A DNA stretch of 64,000 nucleotides from Siderastrea siderea. Lineage: Eukaryota > Cnidaria > Anthozoa > Scleractinia > Rhizangiidae. The number at the start of each line of letters is the position of its first letter. The first letter of the stretch is position 1. This document shows, piece by piece, positions 1 to 12,107 of the stretch. Position numbers and translations under genes: made by a program. The notes beneath the pieces are model-generated. The model did not search any database, was not told the origin of the DNA, and saw nothing but the letters and a program-made list of their open reading frames with translations. The DNA is taken from NCBI GenBank assembly GCA_964030785.1, contig OZ034967.1, positions 51,489,533-51,553,532 of the forward strand. The letters are read 5' to 3'.

Positions 1-927
1 TCGACGAACCTACTTGCGTATGGAGAAACGTTGTGAAGACGTTACATAAAGAGAAACGCTGGGAAAAGAAACTATTGCACGAACGTAGCAATTAATGGGA
101 AAAAGTCGATAACAGAACACTAAAGAATTGTGTGAACCTAGTAACGTGTAGACAAATAACATATGAACGCACTAATAGACCTTTCAAGGAAACGTATGGT
201 GAAACGTTCTGAAGACGGCTAATTTCGTTTGAACGTAGTAACGACGGAGAAAATGTGGCCATCTGAGACAAGAATTTGTAGGGAAAAACGTTGAGGGGAC
301 AAATCAAGTATCATACGAACATTATGATATCCTTCTACGGAATACGTTTTAGTTTCTGCTCACTCAATTTGCTTTTGGGATCCGATCATCAGAAGCAATA
401 TTTAGTTTGGTTTCTATCCGGTGCTTTAGTGCTTTGAAATTTTCACTAGCCATTTTGGCTAGTGAAAGCGCAAAACTTACTAGCCAAAACGGAATTTCTA
501 CTAGTCTGTGACTTGTTGGCTACCGTTAGTCTCGAGCCCTGCGTACAACTTTGGCAGAGCCCGGAAGACTCGGTCTTCGCCTTAACTTTCCTGAACCCTA
601 CGAGGCATCCAATTTAAAGATCTCCTTCTCCGCCGCGAAAACACTTCAGAATTCGGAAATATACAACGAAATCGATACGGCGACACTTAAATGTCAAAAT
701 TCACACTAGTGCTTTCGGATCGCTAAAGGAAGCGATGGAAGAAGATACAAATCAGACTTCACAACAATCAAGAAAATGGGGCATTTTTCAAATGTGAAAA
801 ATGTACCTTGGCGCGCAAAGCACTTTGGGTGACACTGGCTCTTTAAGTAATTGTGTGTGCACATATACATGTGGGCCTTTCATGATACATGTATTGTGTA
901 ACTCCTAGTATTTTGTTCAGTTCACAA
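1..927. other. Intergenic stretch, no gene seen
   Basis: No open frame here resembles a known domain. The first 300 bases contain a degenerate recurring motif of the form GAACSTAGYAAC (near 5, 80, 135 and 232) and many GAAACGT words, which suggests an old decayed tandem repeat. A short perfect hairpin lies at 442-466. Confidence 0.4.
442..466. repeat. Short perfect hairpin
   Basis: TTCACTAGCCA and its exact reverse complement are separated by three bases. ACTAGCCAAAA recurs a few tens of bases downstream, so this is probably part of a larger decayed repeat and not a regulatory site. Confidence 0.5.
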
Positions 928-1167
928 GGGCCCGGCTCCAGAAAGCAACTTAAGATTAAGTGCGAATTTTCTGCAACCATTTCCTTTGTTTTGGAGGACT
1001 TTTTGGCACAGTATCACGGATAACTCGGCCGAAGACTGAGATTAGTGAGTATAGAGTAGAGTACTTTAGGAAACACAAAGAGAACACGAAGAAATCCTCC
1101 AGAACAAAGGGAATTGTTGCAAAAAAAAAACCCTTTTAATCTCAAGTTGCTTTATGCAACTGGGCCC
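928..1167. mobile_element. MITE-like element with ~70-bp inverted termini
   Basis: The left arm begins GGGCCCGGCTCCAGAAAGCA and ends near CTTTGTTTTGGAGG. The right arm, read in reverse complement, begins GGGCCCAGTTGCATAAAGCA and ends CTTTGTTCTGGAGG. The arms match over about 70 bases with scattered mismatches and enclose roughly 100 bases without coding potential. This is the form of a non-autonomous DNA transposon. No target-site duplication is evident, so the superfamily is left open. Confidence 0.6.
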
Positions 1168-1210
1168 AGGACTGTATCCATGTTATCCACAGTTAAGGAT
1201 ACTGTGCTTT

Positions 1211-1810
1211 TTAGTCTTTTTGAACATTGGCTACAAGCCTCAGTTTACTGGTTTCCAATGCTTTCTTGAAATTTCCCAGCATCACCAGGCTTCTTAGAAA
1301 AACCAAGGTTACCGAGGTTGACCCAGATGTTATAGTCAAAAATAATGTACCTGGGTAACTCTGGTTATTCAGACAACCACGGTTACCGGGCTTACCAGGG
1401 AAACCGGGGTTAACCAGGCTTTTTTGCACATAGGGTCCGAGTCTGGTAAGCCTGGTTTTCAGTAAAATGTGCTAACCAGGTTCACCAGGGTTACCCTGGT
1501 CAACCCAGACCTTAAGAGCCTGGTTTAACCCGGGTAACCCTGGTAATTTAGAAAACCAGGGTCACCAGACTTACCAGGGTAACCAGGGTAACCTAGGTTA
1601 GCCCAGACTTCTCAGAGTCTGGTTAAACCCTGGTTACCCTGGTACGTCTGGTAACCCTGGTTTTCTAAATAACCAGGGTAACCAGGGTTACCAGACTTTT
1701 TTGCACATAGGGTTTGAGTCTGGTATGCCTGGTTTAAGAACCAGGGTACCCTGGTTTTTTAACCAGGCTTGGACCAGGGTAAAACCCTGGTTTTACCAGG
1801 CTCTTGGTGC
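1211..1810. repeat. Palindromic CCAGGGT/ACCCTGG repeat field
   Basis: More than 20 copies of CCAGG or its complement alternate in both orientations over 600 bases. They include a perfect 18-bp palindrome at 1739-1756 and a 17-bp inverted pair at 1646-1662 and 1680-1696. A longer unit containing TTTTTTGCACATAGGGT followed by GAGTCTGGTA occurs near 1421-1450 and again near 1697-1725, a spacing of about 276 bases, so tandem duplication is layered on the palindromes. The whole stretch could fold into many alternative hairpins. No protein is encoded. Confidence 0.75.
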
Positions 1811-2130
1811 AAGGGATGTAGCCCCCAGAACCACCTGATCGTGGGGTACTGCTCTACCAAATGTGAACATACGAAACCCAAAAAGACGTTTTGCTTTTGG
1901 AATTTCGCCTCGACTTAGTTTTGCTGCGCTTTCTCTAGATTAGCAATATACCGCCAAACATAGTGAATGTCACTTCCGGAGTTGATCACAGACTAGCCTG
2001 GGTAGTATGAGAACCAGGCTTAATCAGTGGAAATTACGAGTATCCTCAGATTTTTGTAAGGGATTGAATAGCGGGTGAGATACGCGAGCTCGCGCAAAAA
2101 TTACTCTACTATAAGTACTATCTGGCTCTA

Positions 2131-2151
2131 GAAGAAGAAGAAGAAGAAGAA
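2131..2151 (+). repeat. (GAA)n microsatellite
   Basis: Seven GAA units in a row. Confidence 0.8.
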
Positions 2152-2335
2152 CCTTTATTGATTTATACCGCTCAGGGTAGCCCCTTCAGATGCAAAAAGT
2201 TGTCTGTTATCAATGGGAGCCCTGAGCGCAACAATGTACTAAAACTATGCATACATATGCATTACACTAACACTAATAATAATATAGATAGAAAACTATG
2301 TACAAATAAAAGATTAGAAGCGAATGAATACGAAA

Positions 2336-2355
2336 GACTAGACTAGACTAGACTA
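2336..2355 (+). repeat. (GACTA)n microsatellite
   Basis: Four tandem GACTA units. With the (GAA)n run about 200 bases upstream this may bracket a decayed retroelement, but no element could be identified. Confidence 0.6.
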
Positions 2356-2507
2356 CTCTTAGTCTAACTGTATAGTAGACGCCCGTTACTTAGAACAGAA
2401 ACTCGTTTCCTCTTGAATACTGTTTCCAGTCATTTACTACTGGCTTTTCCGAAGGAATATTTGAGTTCCTTGAATCACTACTTTGCTTTAAATTAACCCT
2501 ACAATTG

Positions 2508-2539
2508 GTGGGGGGGGGGGGAGGGGAGGGAGGGGAGGG
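2508..2539 (+). repeat. G-rich tract
   Basis: About 13 consecutive Gs followed by GAGGGGAGGGAGGGGAGGG. The spacing of the G-runs allows G-quadruplex formation. Confidence 0.7.
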
Positions 2540-5171
2540 TGCACGGATTCTGCCTTTGCGGACTTGAAACTTTTCTATTGTTTTTTTAATATGTGAACAA
2601 ACACCGCAAAACTTTTATTTAAAAAATTATTTGGGAACAAATTAGTGTGGTAGGTCAATGTACAGTGAGATTCACGTTGCTAAGGCAATCAAACTTTGAC
2701 AGGCGTGTTTTTCTAAAATAATTTGGTACATTACTGTCTTAACTGAAAACAAAAATGACTTTCTCGCAGTAGGTGTCATGTTACTAGATAGTTTTAGAGT
2801 TCTTTTATTACTTTTGTTCACTTTTTGGTCAATTGGGTGGCTTTCCGAAGTTTTAGGGAAATCACGAAATCCAATACGTTGGATCCAAGATGGCCGCCAA
2901 TTGGAAATTGTGACGTAAGTCTGGCGTCGTGTGACGTCATCAGTATCACTTGCCGATTGCAAAGGAGACATTCTTGGACAAAATTCTTGGACATACTTTT
3001 GACCCTCTAAGTTTCATTTTCATTGTTTTGTTGCTATCGGAGTTTAATGGAGGCCTGCGCCTCAGCGGCAACAGAAGACCAAAGAAGGCCCGGTCTAGAT
3101 AGGGTTAAGGTTGTCTCTCAACTGTAGCTGATTACTTTCTCAAAACTGAAAGAACCTTTCAAAGCCCCAGAAGTCGAAAACAGGAGGGTTGTTTTCAGAT
3201 CTATCAAGACGTGCCCAGCTGTACGCGTTATTTTACCTGGCTGAAAATACAAAAAATTCGAAACCATGGCCCTCATTGTGGTTGTGTGCTTGCAGATCTA
3301 ATATTAAGGACAAAAATTTGTTTTTTCTCCCCATGAGCTCCAACTCTTATTTTCAAATAAATTCACTATTAATTGGTGAAGGATCATGAATTCAAATTTC
3401 CAAAACGCGAGTGCAAAACGGAGCAGTACCAGGTGTTGTTGCTGACATTAGTTACTGTTCAGCGGCTACTGCCTGAAAAATGTAACACGGGAGAAGTAAT
3501 GAATGGAAAGCTTGGTCTAAATGAAGGCTTTTGAACGAAGAATTTTCCGAAAACCAACTTTTTTGACGCTTCCAAGATGATCTCTGAAATGCACGGATCT
3601 GTTTCTGATCGAAGATGACAGAGTAATTGAGGTAATGGGGGCAAATAAAAACTGAACAAGATGCCCTTCGTTGATTTCATTATTTTGCAAGGCATTAAGT
3701 GTTCGCTAGATTAGTTTGCAAAATACATGCTGTGATATACTCAGTATGACTTGCTTTTATTGATTTATTCTCAGATTAATAGTTCTAGATCAAGGTTGTT
3801 TTGTAAAGGTACTTTCTAAGCGCAATGAGCAATCATCGAGTGGCATGTACTTTATAACTTGTTTATCTTGTGAATTGAGCATAGTTAATGAGCTATTTGA
3901 ATGCTGTACAGTTTAATTAAAGCTATATGCGAAATATTACCAGTTTACATTTGTGTCGTGCTGTAGTTTGAAACTATTTTTGTGTTTTCCTGATGTAAGG
4001 GAGCATTGCTCGCATCACATTTGCTCTTAAATTCCACGCATAGGTTGTGGTTTGTAATTTGCATAATTTAGAAATACTGGTGTTTCAAAGCGGCGCCACG
4101 TTCTTTAAACCGTCTGGCCGCAAGATTTTATTTTATTATAACCAAGACCAAGTCTTTAACTTGCTATGACTGCAAGGAATTTGCTATACGAGGTCTCACG
4201 TTTTGTAAACATGTATTTTTGTTTACCCATTTTCCTACTTTTTTTAAAAGTTGTGAAATTGGGTTGTTAAAAGGAACTGTTTGAACTACTCAAACTGAGA
4301 AACAACTACATGGAAATGTCAGTAACACTGTAGCATAAGGAAGAGTTGTACTTATCAACCAACAGTAGAATTTTGTCCTGCATCAAATTTTAAGTGTTGT
4401 GAGGAGTTGCCAAAGTTATTGAAAATTGGCATTTTTGTACTAATAAAATGTCCGTTTTTGTCCACCAGAGGACCTCTCTTGTACACTGTCGAAGAAAGCA
4501 TTTAGTGCCCAAACGAAAAGTGTTTTTAAAGTACCCAGACAAAGTGTAATTCACGTACAAGATTTGAAGGAAATCTATTTTGTGACCAATTTGAGTTATG
4601 AGGATCTTAGGGAGACAGCCACTTAAATGTTTTAATGGAAGTTGTTAGCCTACATCAGGAGCGCAGTCCACATTTCTGGGCCCGGTTGCTGATGAAAAAT
4701 GAAGCTAGTTCTTTCCTGTGAGAACCAGAAACGTGACGAAGGTTTCGTCCGCAAAATCAGTACGAGAGAAAGTTACCCAATTTGCTCGTAAAATGTTCGT
4801 TCCGTCCCGATTCAGCCTGCCTCAGCTCTGGTTCGACGATGAGCTTAACTAAGAATAACTTCTACAATTAAGCTGGTATTCGGTTTACAGCTTATAAATG
4901 TGGATTGCCCATAATTCCTGCCCCCATGTTCGCGCTCGTTGTTTCCAAATTGTAATTTAAAATTGGATATGATGCATTGTGAAGCCCTTTTTTAAACACT
5001 AGGGAGCACAAACTTGGTCAACTTTGAATCTTAGATTGACAATGAAAGCAATAAAAGGCGTTTTACAACTGGAAACGAAATGACATTTGGCATCTCCCTG
5101 AAGATCTTACACTGCCAAATTTGGGTGGGGGGCAAACATTTCGTTTCCACTTTGTTTTGAGCACGCTTTTG
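2540..5171. other. Intergenic stretch, no gene seen
   Basis: Short open frames only, none with recognisable domains, signal peptide plus splice context, or repeat structure. Nothing supportable was found. Confidence 0.4.
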
Positions 5172-5503
5172 TTAACCCATTCACTCCCGTGCCGGTGAAA
5201 ATCGCCCATGAAGGACCAGGCCTACTAAATAAGTAAAACACCAGAGAAAGGGGGTCTAAAAGCAGCGGGACAGGGCACGAAAAATCAAGAAGTTGTGCCA
5301 GTCCCTTTTCAAAACCACGAATAGTGCGCAAGCTTGAAAACAAACTTGGGCTGAGAAGCGTCATCAGTTTCATTTGAATGCTGCAAAGCGCGGTTTAGGC
5401 TATCTGGAGGCAGTTTGCTGAAATGACGAGTAGAGTGCCTTTTATTGTTTAAAAAGACCGCTTTTCCGAGAACCTATGGGAGTGAATGCGTGGGATAAAT
5501 TGG
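5172..5503. mobile_element. Diverged TTAA-type MITE
   Basis: The left end reads TTAACCCATTCACTCCCGTG. The right end in reverse complement reads CCCACGCATTCACTCCCATA. The shared CATTCACTCCC core and TTAA on the left resemble the termini of the elements at 8104 and 32309. The interior differs from those copies and the right TTAA is degraded, so this is a relative at best. Confidence 0.4.
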
Positions 5504-5889
5504 TCTTTTGGGTTAGCTGTCACTTAAAACCTATAGTCCCAAATGATACGAGAAATACGTAATTTTCCACCCAGCACAATCTTTTCAAAGGAGATTGTGC
5601 TTTGTATAGCTATACCTAAATTGAGGGCTTTTTAGAAAGTTTCGTTGCCAGCATTTTAATTTCGAATAAAGCAAATTAAATTGCCAGTTTTTCTCTCGTA
5701 ATGGTTGAGGAAATATCTTTCAGTTTATTCTATTCAACTGTTAATACGAGAAAGGTAAGTTACAAAGGATACCATTTTATAGACACAAGCCTTACATGTC
5801 CAATTTACAGCACGAAATACTGTATGTGTGCCTATTCCGCAGGGGCGGGGGAGAACACTTGACTGCGCCTGGGACTTTTTTTGTGGTCG

Positions 5890-5922
5890 GATGATCCACC
5901 GAAAATTGACGTCACATCCGGT
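5890..5922 (+). repeat. 33-bp repeat, inverted partner at 10249-10281
   Basis: This 33-base stretch is the exact reverse complement of 10249-10281. It contains GAAAATTGACGTCACATCCG with a CRE-like TGACGTCA core. Flanks are only loosely similar, so these are probably two copies of a dispersed repeat in opposite orientation. Confidence 0.6.
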
Positions 5923-6155
5923 CCGAAAACAGCCTACTTCTCCCGCGGGCGGGAAAATCAAAATTGACGGCGACAGTTTCGTTCAGTTCGTGAGTAAAAT
6001 GGCCATATTTTTTCATCGGCGATAAATTTTCTAGTTATTTTTTCGTGACAATGAAATGAAATATGTACTCTTTCCTTCCATGTGATTAGTTAAGAAAATA
6101 TTCTAAATAAAGGTTTATAAACTGCGTTGTTATGGAGCGTTCTTTTGTATGAAAA

Positions 6156-6220
6156 ATGTCGGCTTTCTCTCCCTCGAATTTCACAGGATTCGGAAAATTA
6201 GTCGAAATGATGACTTCAAG
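6156..6220 (+). CDS. Possible first coding exon, unidentified
   Basis: An ATG at 6156 opens a 21-codon frame that runs into a good donor, AAG|GTGAGT, at 6220/6221. No following exon could be recognised, the peptide matches no family known to me, and such coincidences are expected in 64 kb. Recorded only because start and donor are well formed. Confidence 0.12.
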
Positions 6221-8103
6221 GTGAGTGATTCTTTATTTAAATAGCCTATGTTGTAGAAAAAGACTCCTTTTAACAGAACATCGCAATGACGGCGTTTCTA
6301 ACGAGTTGGAACCCCATTAACACTCTTTGTTTTTTAGAGAGACTGTTCACCACACAGAATCTGAAATACTACTGTATTGTGATGATTTGTCGCTGTTGAC
6401 CGCCAAGACTTCCCTTTATCTGTTTTCTTTTCTTTTTTCTATATTCTTAAATTCTCAATATATAATTGATCTACATCATAAGTGACCACATCTTAAGACA
6501 AACGATAACGCTTTATTATCATTGTTCTATTAAGTATTATTATACATTCTGATTACGTACTTAATAACTGTGCACACTTTTCTAGTATAAATAGCTTGGT
6601 AATTTCATAATTAAACTGCTACATAAAAGCTGTCTTTAATGAAAGGCAGATGCTGCCTGAAGTCAGTATGTCAGCTTATTCATCGCACAGTCCTTATTTA
6701 CAATCATGCACTGACACTGTGATTGTGGACAGAAGATTTATAAATCAAGGAGTGAGCCAGTAACCTTATACAAGGTCAAGTTCAAGCAACCTAGCCAGAT
6801 CATAACGGTCATGAATATTTTTCACCAGCAGATTTGCCTGACAGATTATTAAGATTAACAACTAAGTGCAGCCCCAACCTACTGTATACATAACTTTCCT
6901 GGGAATTACAAATACATGTAATTAATTAATAACAAACAAGTTATCTTGTCAGTAACATGTTGCTGTCAGTGGCTAACAACTAAACTCTTCAGTCCAAACT
7001 GGTTTCTGCATGGTAATGTCATTATGGTCACCTACACATAATGGATGACGACCAACATCTCTCCCTATACTTTGAATACTGGTTACATGTGTAATGTGTA
7101 GTACCAGAAAATATCTTTACTCCCCCCACAGAAGGTTTTCTGTTTTGCTCCCCCCTCAAGAGATTCCGGCTTAGCTTCATAGTTTGCTTCTAAAAGTTTG
7201 GCTTTTAAGACCCCCTCCCCCTAGGAATTTCCAATGTCCTTCCATGGGGTGGGCATCGATTTTTTCCCGCAACTATACAATAACTATAACACAACACTAG
7301 ACAAGTATTGTTGCTGGTTAACAAATGTTTGAGAACACATCTGTTGCCTATAACACAGAAAAGACTGACAAATTTTCAACATCATTATGCATCCATGGTT
7401 ATTATTATGGATGACTGATGACAGTATCTCATCATATTGTACAAGTTGTTATGGTAGCACAACACTGTTTCTGTTGCTGAGTAACAAATTTTATGGACGG
7501 CAACCGATATACAGGTATTCATGTCCTAAATGTACAACTACTACTATAATGATGGCTAACAATGTTAACAAACACAGTTCAAAAGAATTACATAGATCAG
7601 GGCTCAGAAATCAACATCTCTTCCTCCCTTGTATGCTACAGGTCATGTCTCCTTACATGACAGACCCCACCACTTTATGCAAAGGAAAGCAATAAATCTT
7701 TGTGTCCAGCATGCTTATCAAAGTGAAAAATCCTGTCTGGAGGCTCAGGAATCTCATGTGAATAGTCTCAAACCACGTGTTGAAAGCAACTTTAGGAGTC
7801 TTCACAGCTATCTGGATCAAAATGAAACAGTTAAAAACAAATATTGCTCATTTCCTATCCATTCAGGATCCACTAGATATAATAATTATTATATCTACAT
7901 TATTATTAATTATTAAACAAATACATGTAAATGTATGTGATAGTACATAATAATCTACATGATATAAACATAGTTACATACTTGGGCTCACTCAATTTTA
8001 TTTTTGTTGTGTTTTTTATTCATGAATCTGAAAGTGCAACTATGTAACTGTATGCAAATAAGCTAAAGATTTGATACAAATTCCATGAATGCAATAGATT
8101 TTA
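6221..8103. other. Intergenic stretch, no gene seen
   Basis: AT-rich, with short open frames lacking domains (for example 7387-7695, 102 codons, no family resemblance). No RNA gene or clear transposon ends were seen. Confidence 0.4.
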
Positions 8104-8318
8104 TTAACCCTTTTACTCCAGGAGTCAATTATGGAGACATGTGATGTAGTGCTTAAACTTTTGAGTCTGTGGACGAAATCCTATGGTGTGACCATTCAAA
8201 TGAAATCTCTTTGGCAGTAGTTTTGCAGGGTACTGTTTGTTTTGGGGGATTAAAAAAAATGAAATTTAGCATTTTCTTGAATTTTTATTTTGGCCACTAC
8301 TAGGAGTGAAAGGGTTAA
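8104..8318. mobile_element. TTAA-flanked MITE, copy 1
   Basis: TTAA at 8104-8107 and 8315-8318 flank termini CCCTTTTACTCC and, in reverse complement, CCCTTTCACTCC. TTAA target duplications are characteristic of piggyBac and Kolobok transposons, and a CCCTTT start fits piggyBac-type ends. The interior matches 32309-32513 over long stretches such as GAAATCCTATGGTGTGACC, so both belong to one family. No transposase is encoded. Confidence 0.7.
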
Positions 8319-9122
8319 GTAAGTGTATGTGATAGTACATGACAAATACCTACCTGACATTGAAATAGATACATACTTGGGCTTAGTTTTGGCTACTCAA
8401 TTTTATTTTTGTTATTCATTTTTATTCACAAATCTGAACGTGTATGTACCTATATTTATGAATGAATGCAATCGATTTTACTAAGGGATGATATGTTTTG
8501 TACTTGAAGAGACTGAGTAGAAGTCACTGTGTTGTAACAAAATCAAATAACTACAGGACGCAAAGTGCAGACAGTGTATAGCCTTAGGTGCAAAGTCAAT
8601 CAAAACAATCATTTTTTTTAAAAACAAAAATGGATAGAAGGTCTTAAAGGCAGATCACGCACAAGTTGTTATCTGTTTTGGTTTTGTTTGTCTTGTATAA
8701 TTTGTTTTGTTGTTTTCTTGAGAAACCAGGCAAATACTCGAAACTGAACAAAGGCTGTTCCGGTTTGCTGATTTGTGCAGGAATCAAGTATTGTGAATCA
8801 AAAATCAATTATTGAGTCTCGATTCTCGATACTTGATTCATGTGAGGATCAATTATTGAGTGTCAACTTACTTTTGAATGGTGCTGTATAATTTGTAGAA
8901 AAGTGACCAACATGTTGATGCCTTTGTATTGTATTTTATTACAAAAACATCCACATTACAAACAATGTAACACTGGAATTAAAATTCCAAACAAGCCTGA
9001 TCAATAAAGGACTATTTCCTTTTCTTGTAGAAATATAAAGGGGATATATTAAAAGGGTAAGATAGCTAGATGATCCTGCAATTATCTCGACAATTTGTAT
9101 TGTTTAATCCCAATCTTGGACA

Positions 9123-9333
9123 TACAGTGGAATCCCTATTTTTTGAACCTCCTGGGGGAAAGGAAATTGGTTCGAATTATCGAATTATTCGAATTATTGG
9201 TTCGAATTATCTGGGGGGTTGAAAAGTTGGGGGTAAAATTACAGTGTTTGACTGGGGAAGGGAAGCCAGTTTTGGTTCGAATTATTGGGAGGTCTCAGAA
9301 ACTGAGAGCTTGAGAAATCAGGATTCTACTGTA
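9123..9333. mobile_element. pogo/Tigger-like MITE
   Basis: TA dinucleotides flank CAGTGGAATCC at the left and, in reverse complement, CAGTAGAATCC at the right. The inside carries three copies of GGTTCGAATTAT. TA target duplication with CAGT ends and TTCGAATTA motifs is typical of pogo/Tigger (Tc1-mariner) non-autonomous elements. No transposase is present. Confidence 0.6.
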
Positions 9334-9375
9334 TGTTATTGCAACGCTGGTTTCGACGTCTCACCTTCCCTAATA

Positions 9376-9391
9376 CCCCCCCCCCCCCCCC
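9376..9391 (+). repeat. Poly-C run
   Basis: Uninterrupted run of Cs. Confidence 0.7.
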
Positions 9392-9604
9392 TTACCTAGG
9401 AATCGCTGAATGAGATAAAATTCATCATTAATTATGCAGTTCTCTTTATTTAGACTTCTTTTAAAACATCTAAACACAAAAAAATACATTCCCATAGAAA
9501 GATAAATTGTGTCTACTCATCATCGTAAAACAGAAACTTCGAAAACACAAGACTACTAACCTTGAGTCTGCTTGAGTACACAGATGTCAGCCACATCAGG
9601 AGTT

Positions 9605-9990
9605 GGTTTCGATACTGCTTCCAACACTTTTCATCGAGTGTTAATTACCTTCCCAGTGTTAACACAACATACTGTGACTACCGACGTTTTCTTCACTGTA
9701 TTATACTCGGGATAGGCTATTATAATTGACGATTCCTTTGAATCAAGGGTCACGAGAGGCAAAAGTTTGAGCAACTTCGTTAGAGACGATATCAGGTATC
9801 ATGTACAGGTGTACGGAGTAGTTTCGATAGAGTAGGACTTCCCGCACTTTTCGTCGAGTGTTAATTACCTTCCCGATGTTAACAATCCAAACTGCTACTA
9901 CTGGAGTTTTCTTCATTATATTTCACGCATCATAGGCTATTTAAATTGACGAGTTCACAGAATCAGGAGTCACGAGAAGCAAAAGTTTGA
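9605..9990. repeat. Direct duplication, ~215-bp period
   Basis: The series TTTCGATA, CACTTTTC(A/G)TCGAGTG, TTAATTACCTTCCC, TTTTCTTCA, ATAGGCTAT, AGTCACGAGA and GCAAAAGTTTGA occurs in the same order from about 9605 and again from about 9820. This is an old tandem duplication. No coding frame is conserved between the copies. Confidence 0.6.
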
Positions 9991-10248
9991 TCCGCACCTG
10001 TTTTGAAAATTGCGACATACTCGCCATGACATTACGCGAAGCTGCCTGGAAAATGCCATCAAAGCTGTACTAAACATTTTTGTTTTGCCAATATATCGGC
10101 TAAAATAGATGATCCAGTAACTCTGCAACATCTCTGGTAGTCAAGATAAGCAATTGCGTGTCAGTGTTGGTCACAAGAAAGAAGAAACCATAAACACCCG
10201 AGCGTCCATCTTGCAACTCGCTGAGCGAGCTGCTCGGCATATTTTCCA

Positions 10249-10281
10249 ACCGGATGTGACGTCAATTTTCGGTGGATCATC
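10249..10281 (-). repeat. 33-bp repeat, inverted partner of 5890-5922
   Basis: Exact reverse complement of 5890-5922; see that entry. Confidence 0.6.
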
Positions 10282-11530
10282 AGGTCACGAAAATTGGCGA
10301 AGTTTGCTTCACCCCCCTGCTATTCCGTGATGCTCAACGCATACCTTGAAAGAATCAATTTTAAGAATACAGGCAGGTGCATCGTCAATAAGAATCAAAA
10401 CTATTAAAACTAACAACCAGTTAGGTTAGAAACGGGTTGACACCAAAATTGAGCAGCATTGGTGTTAATTTTGTATTGAGCTCTTTAAGATGACTAATTT
10501 CGATTGTAAGATCACTTTTTCTTTCCAAGGAAAGGCAAAAAAAGAGGTTTTTTGTTTGTAACATGCCAAATATTTCTCTTTATCTCCAATGGCCTTAAAC
10601 AACCTACAACAACGAAATTCCTTTCATTTCGTCATTAACACGGCAATCAATCGTCAATTACATACACCATCCCCAAGAAAAACATAGTCAAAATATCTCC
10701 CTTTGCACTCCCTCCCGTGCCAATCAATCGTCCGTGACCTTGAAGAACCTACTTTGACGAAATGAATTTTAATTGGTAATACTATAAGACGGCGCCACGC
10801 AACGGGCCGTCTTTATTACGGCAATTAGAATCCGCAGAACAATAATTCCTTAAGTTGATTGGGTAACAAGAACTAACAATCACGTAGCGAAACAAGCCAG
10901 CCGTTAAATGACCAATATTGTACCCTGGCATTTATTTCCCGGGGCTCAAATGTCATGGTTGTAGAATGCTTGTCGCGCACTAGATTAAGCGTGGATTTAT
11001 ATCGATTAACTAAAATATGGTTGTTGATGTAAACATGTTTTATGTTTATAGGCCACCTAAAGTAATATAAAGCTTAACTAATCCAAGAATTTCTTCGTCT
11101 TCCGTGTAGATCAATCCCATGAGCTTTTTATGACTCAGAGGATAAAACCTTAAAAATAAGAATCTCCTAAAAATCTTTCTCCTTTTAGGTTCGACCCAAA
11201 ACGATAAAAGTCTTATCGTCAATTAAGACTTTCTTTAGGATGAGTAGGTTCTGTTTAGCCACTTATTTGTACGATAAGCAATTATCGGAAAGTCATTTTG
11301 GTAACGACGTGACACTAAAAGTTGAATAGCTTTTGTCTTTATTTTTATTGAGCAACTAATGAGATTCGATTGCTTATGTAGGTATTGAATTCTAAATTCA
11401 ATACTTTTAAATAAGTCCTTTGTTCAGCTACAACTTATATGCCAAAAAGATCCGAATACAAAGTAAAGGAAAGACAATACTTATTTTACTAAGAATGGAG
11501 ATGGAATACAATGCAATTTACATACATGTC
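10282..11530. other. Intergenic stretch upstream of gene 1
   Basis: AT-rich with no open frame of note and no recognised element. It would contain distal regulatory sequence of gene 1 if the promoter proposed at 11539 is correct. Confidence 0.35.
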
Positions 11531-11538
11531 GAATCAGC

Positions 11539-11642
11539 TATAAAAGACATTCTATAAAGGGTGTACTTTACTCTCAAAAGGTATTTCTGGGGAGACACTT
11601 GGATCAGCTTGGCATACGTCGGTTGCGATAAACCAACTTTCT
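11539..11642 (+). promoter_or_regulatory. Candidate TATA promoter and 5' noncoding exon of gene 1
   Basis: TATAAAAG at 11539-11546 and TATAAAGG at 11553-11560 are good TATA boxes. About 80 bases later a strong donor, TTTCT|GTGAGT, lies at 11642/11643. Downstream, a plausible acceptor (TTATTGTCAG, ending 13401) stands 21 bases before the start codon of gene 1 at 13423. A noncoding first exon from roughly 11570-11590 to 11642 joined to 13402 would fit. This is inference from signals; no transcript evidence is available. Confidence 0.35.
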
Positions 11643-12107
11643 GTGAGTAGAAAACTGATATTTTAAGATAATTTTTGAGACAAGTGAAATGGCGTGGGAA
11701 ATTTAATAACAGAAGTTTTTTGCAAAATTGAGACTGAAACTACTGTTCGGCCGCAGGGGATTTTTTATCAGTTCAGTCAAAGCAAGTTTAAATAACACAG
11801 CTAGAAAAATGGGTTGAATTCAAAAGTGGCATACGTGAATTGATTCGGAGCATTCCTTCTATAGAATTTAGCCTGATCTTCTTGAGGGAGAAGAAATTGA
11901 AACAGGTCGAATGCCAATTTGCTTGTAAGTAACCGTTATACGAAAAGGACAGTTATATACTGTATAGGTATCCATGAAGATTGTAAAAAACTGACTAAGT
12001 TAGAAGAATTAGTGAAATTTAAAAGAAGTGTTCTTTCAATCATATACACCTAGAATATCACTTTATTATTCGTAGACAGTCTTAAGCAGTTGACCGAATT
12101 TTGGCGG

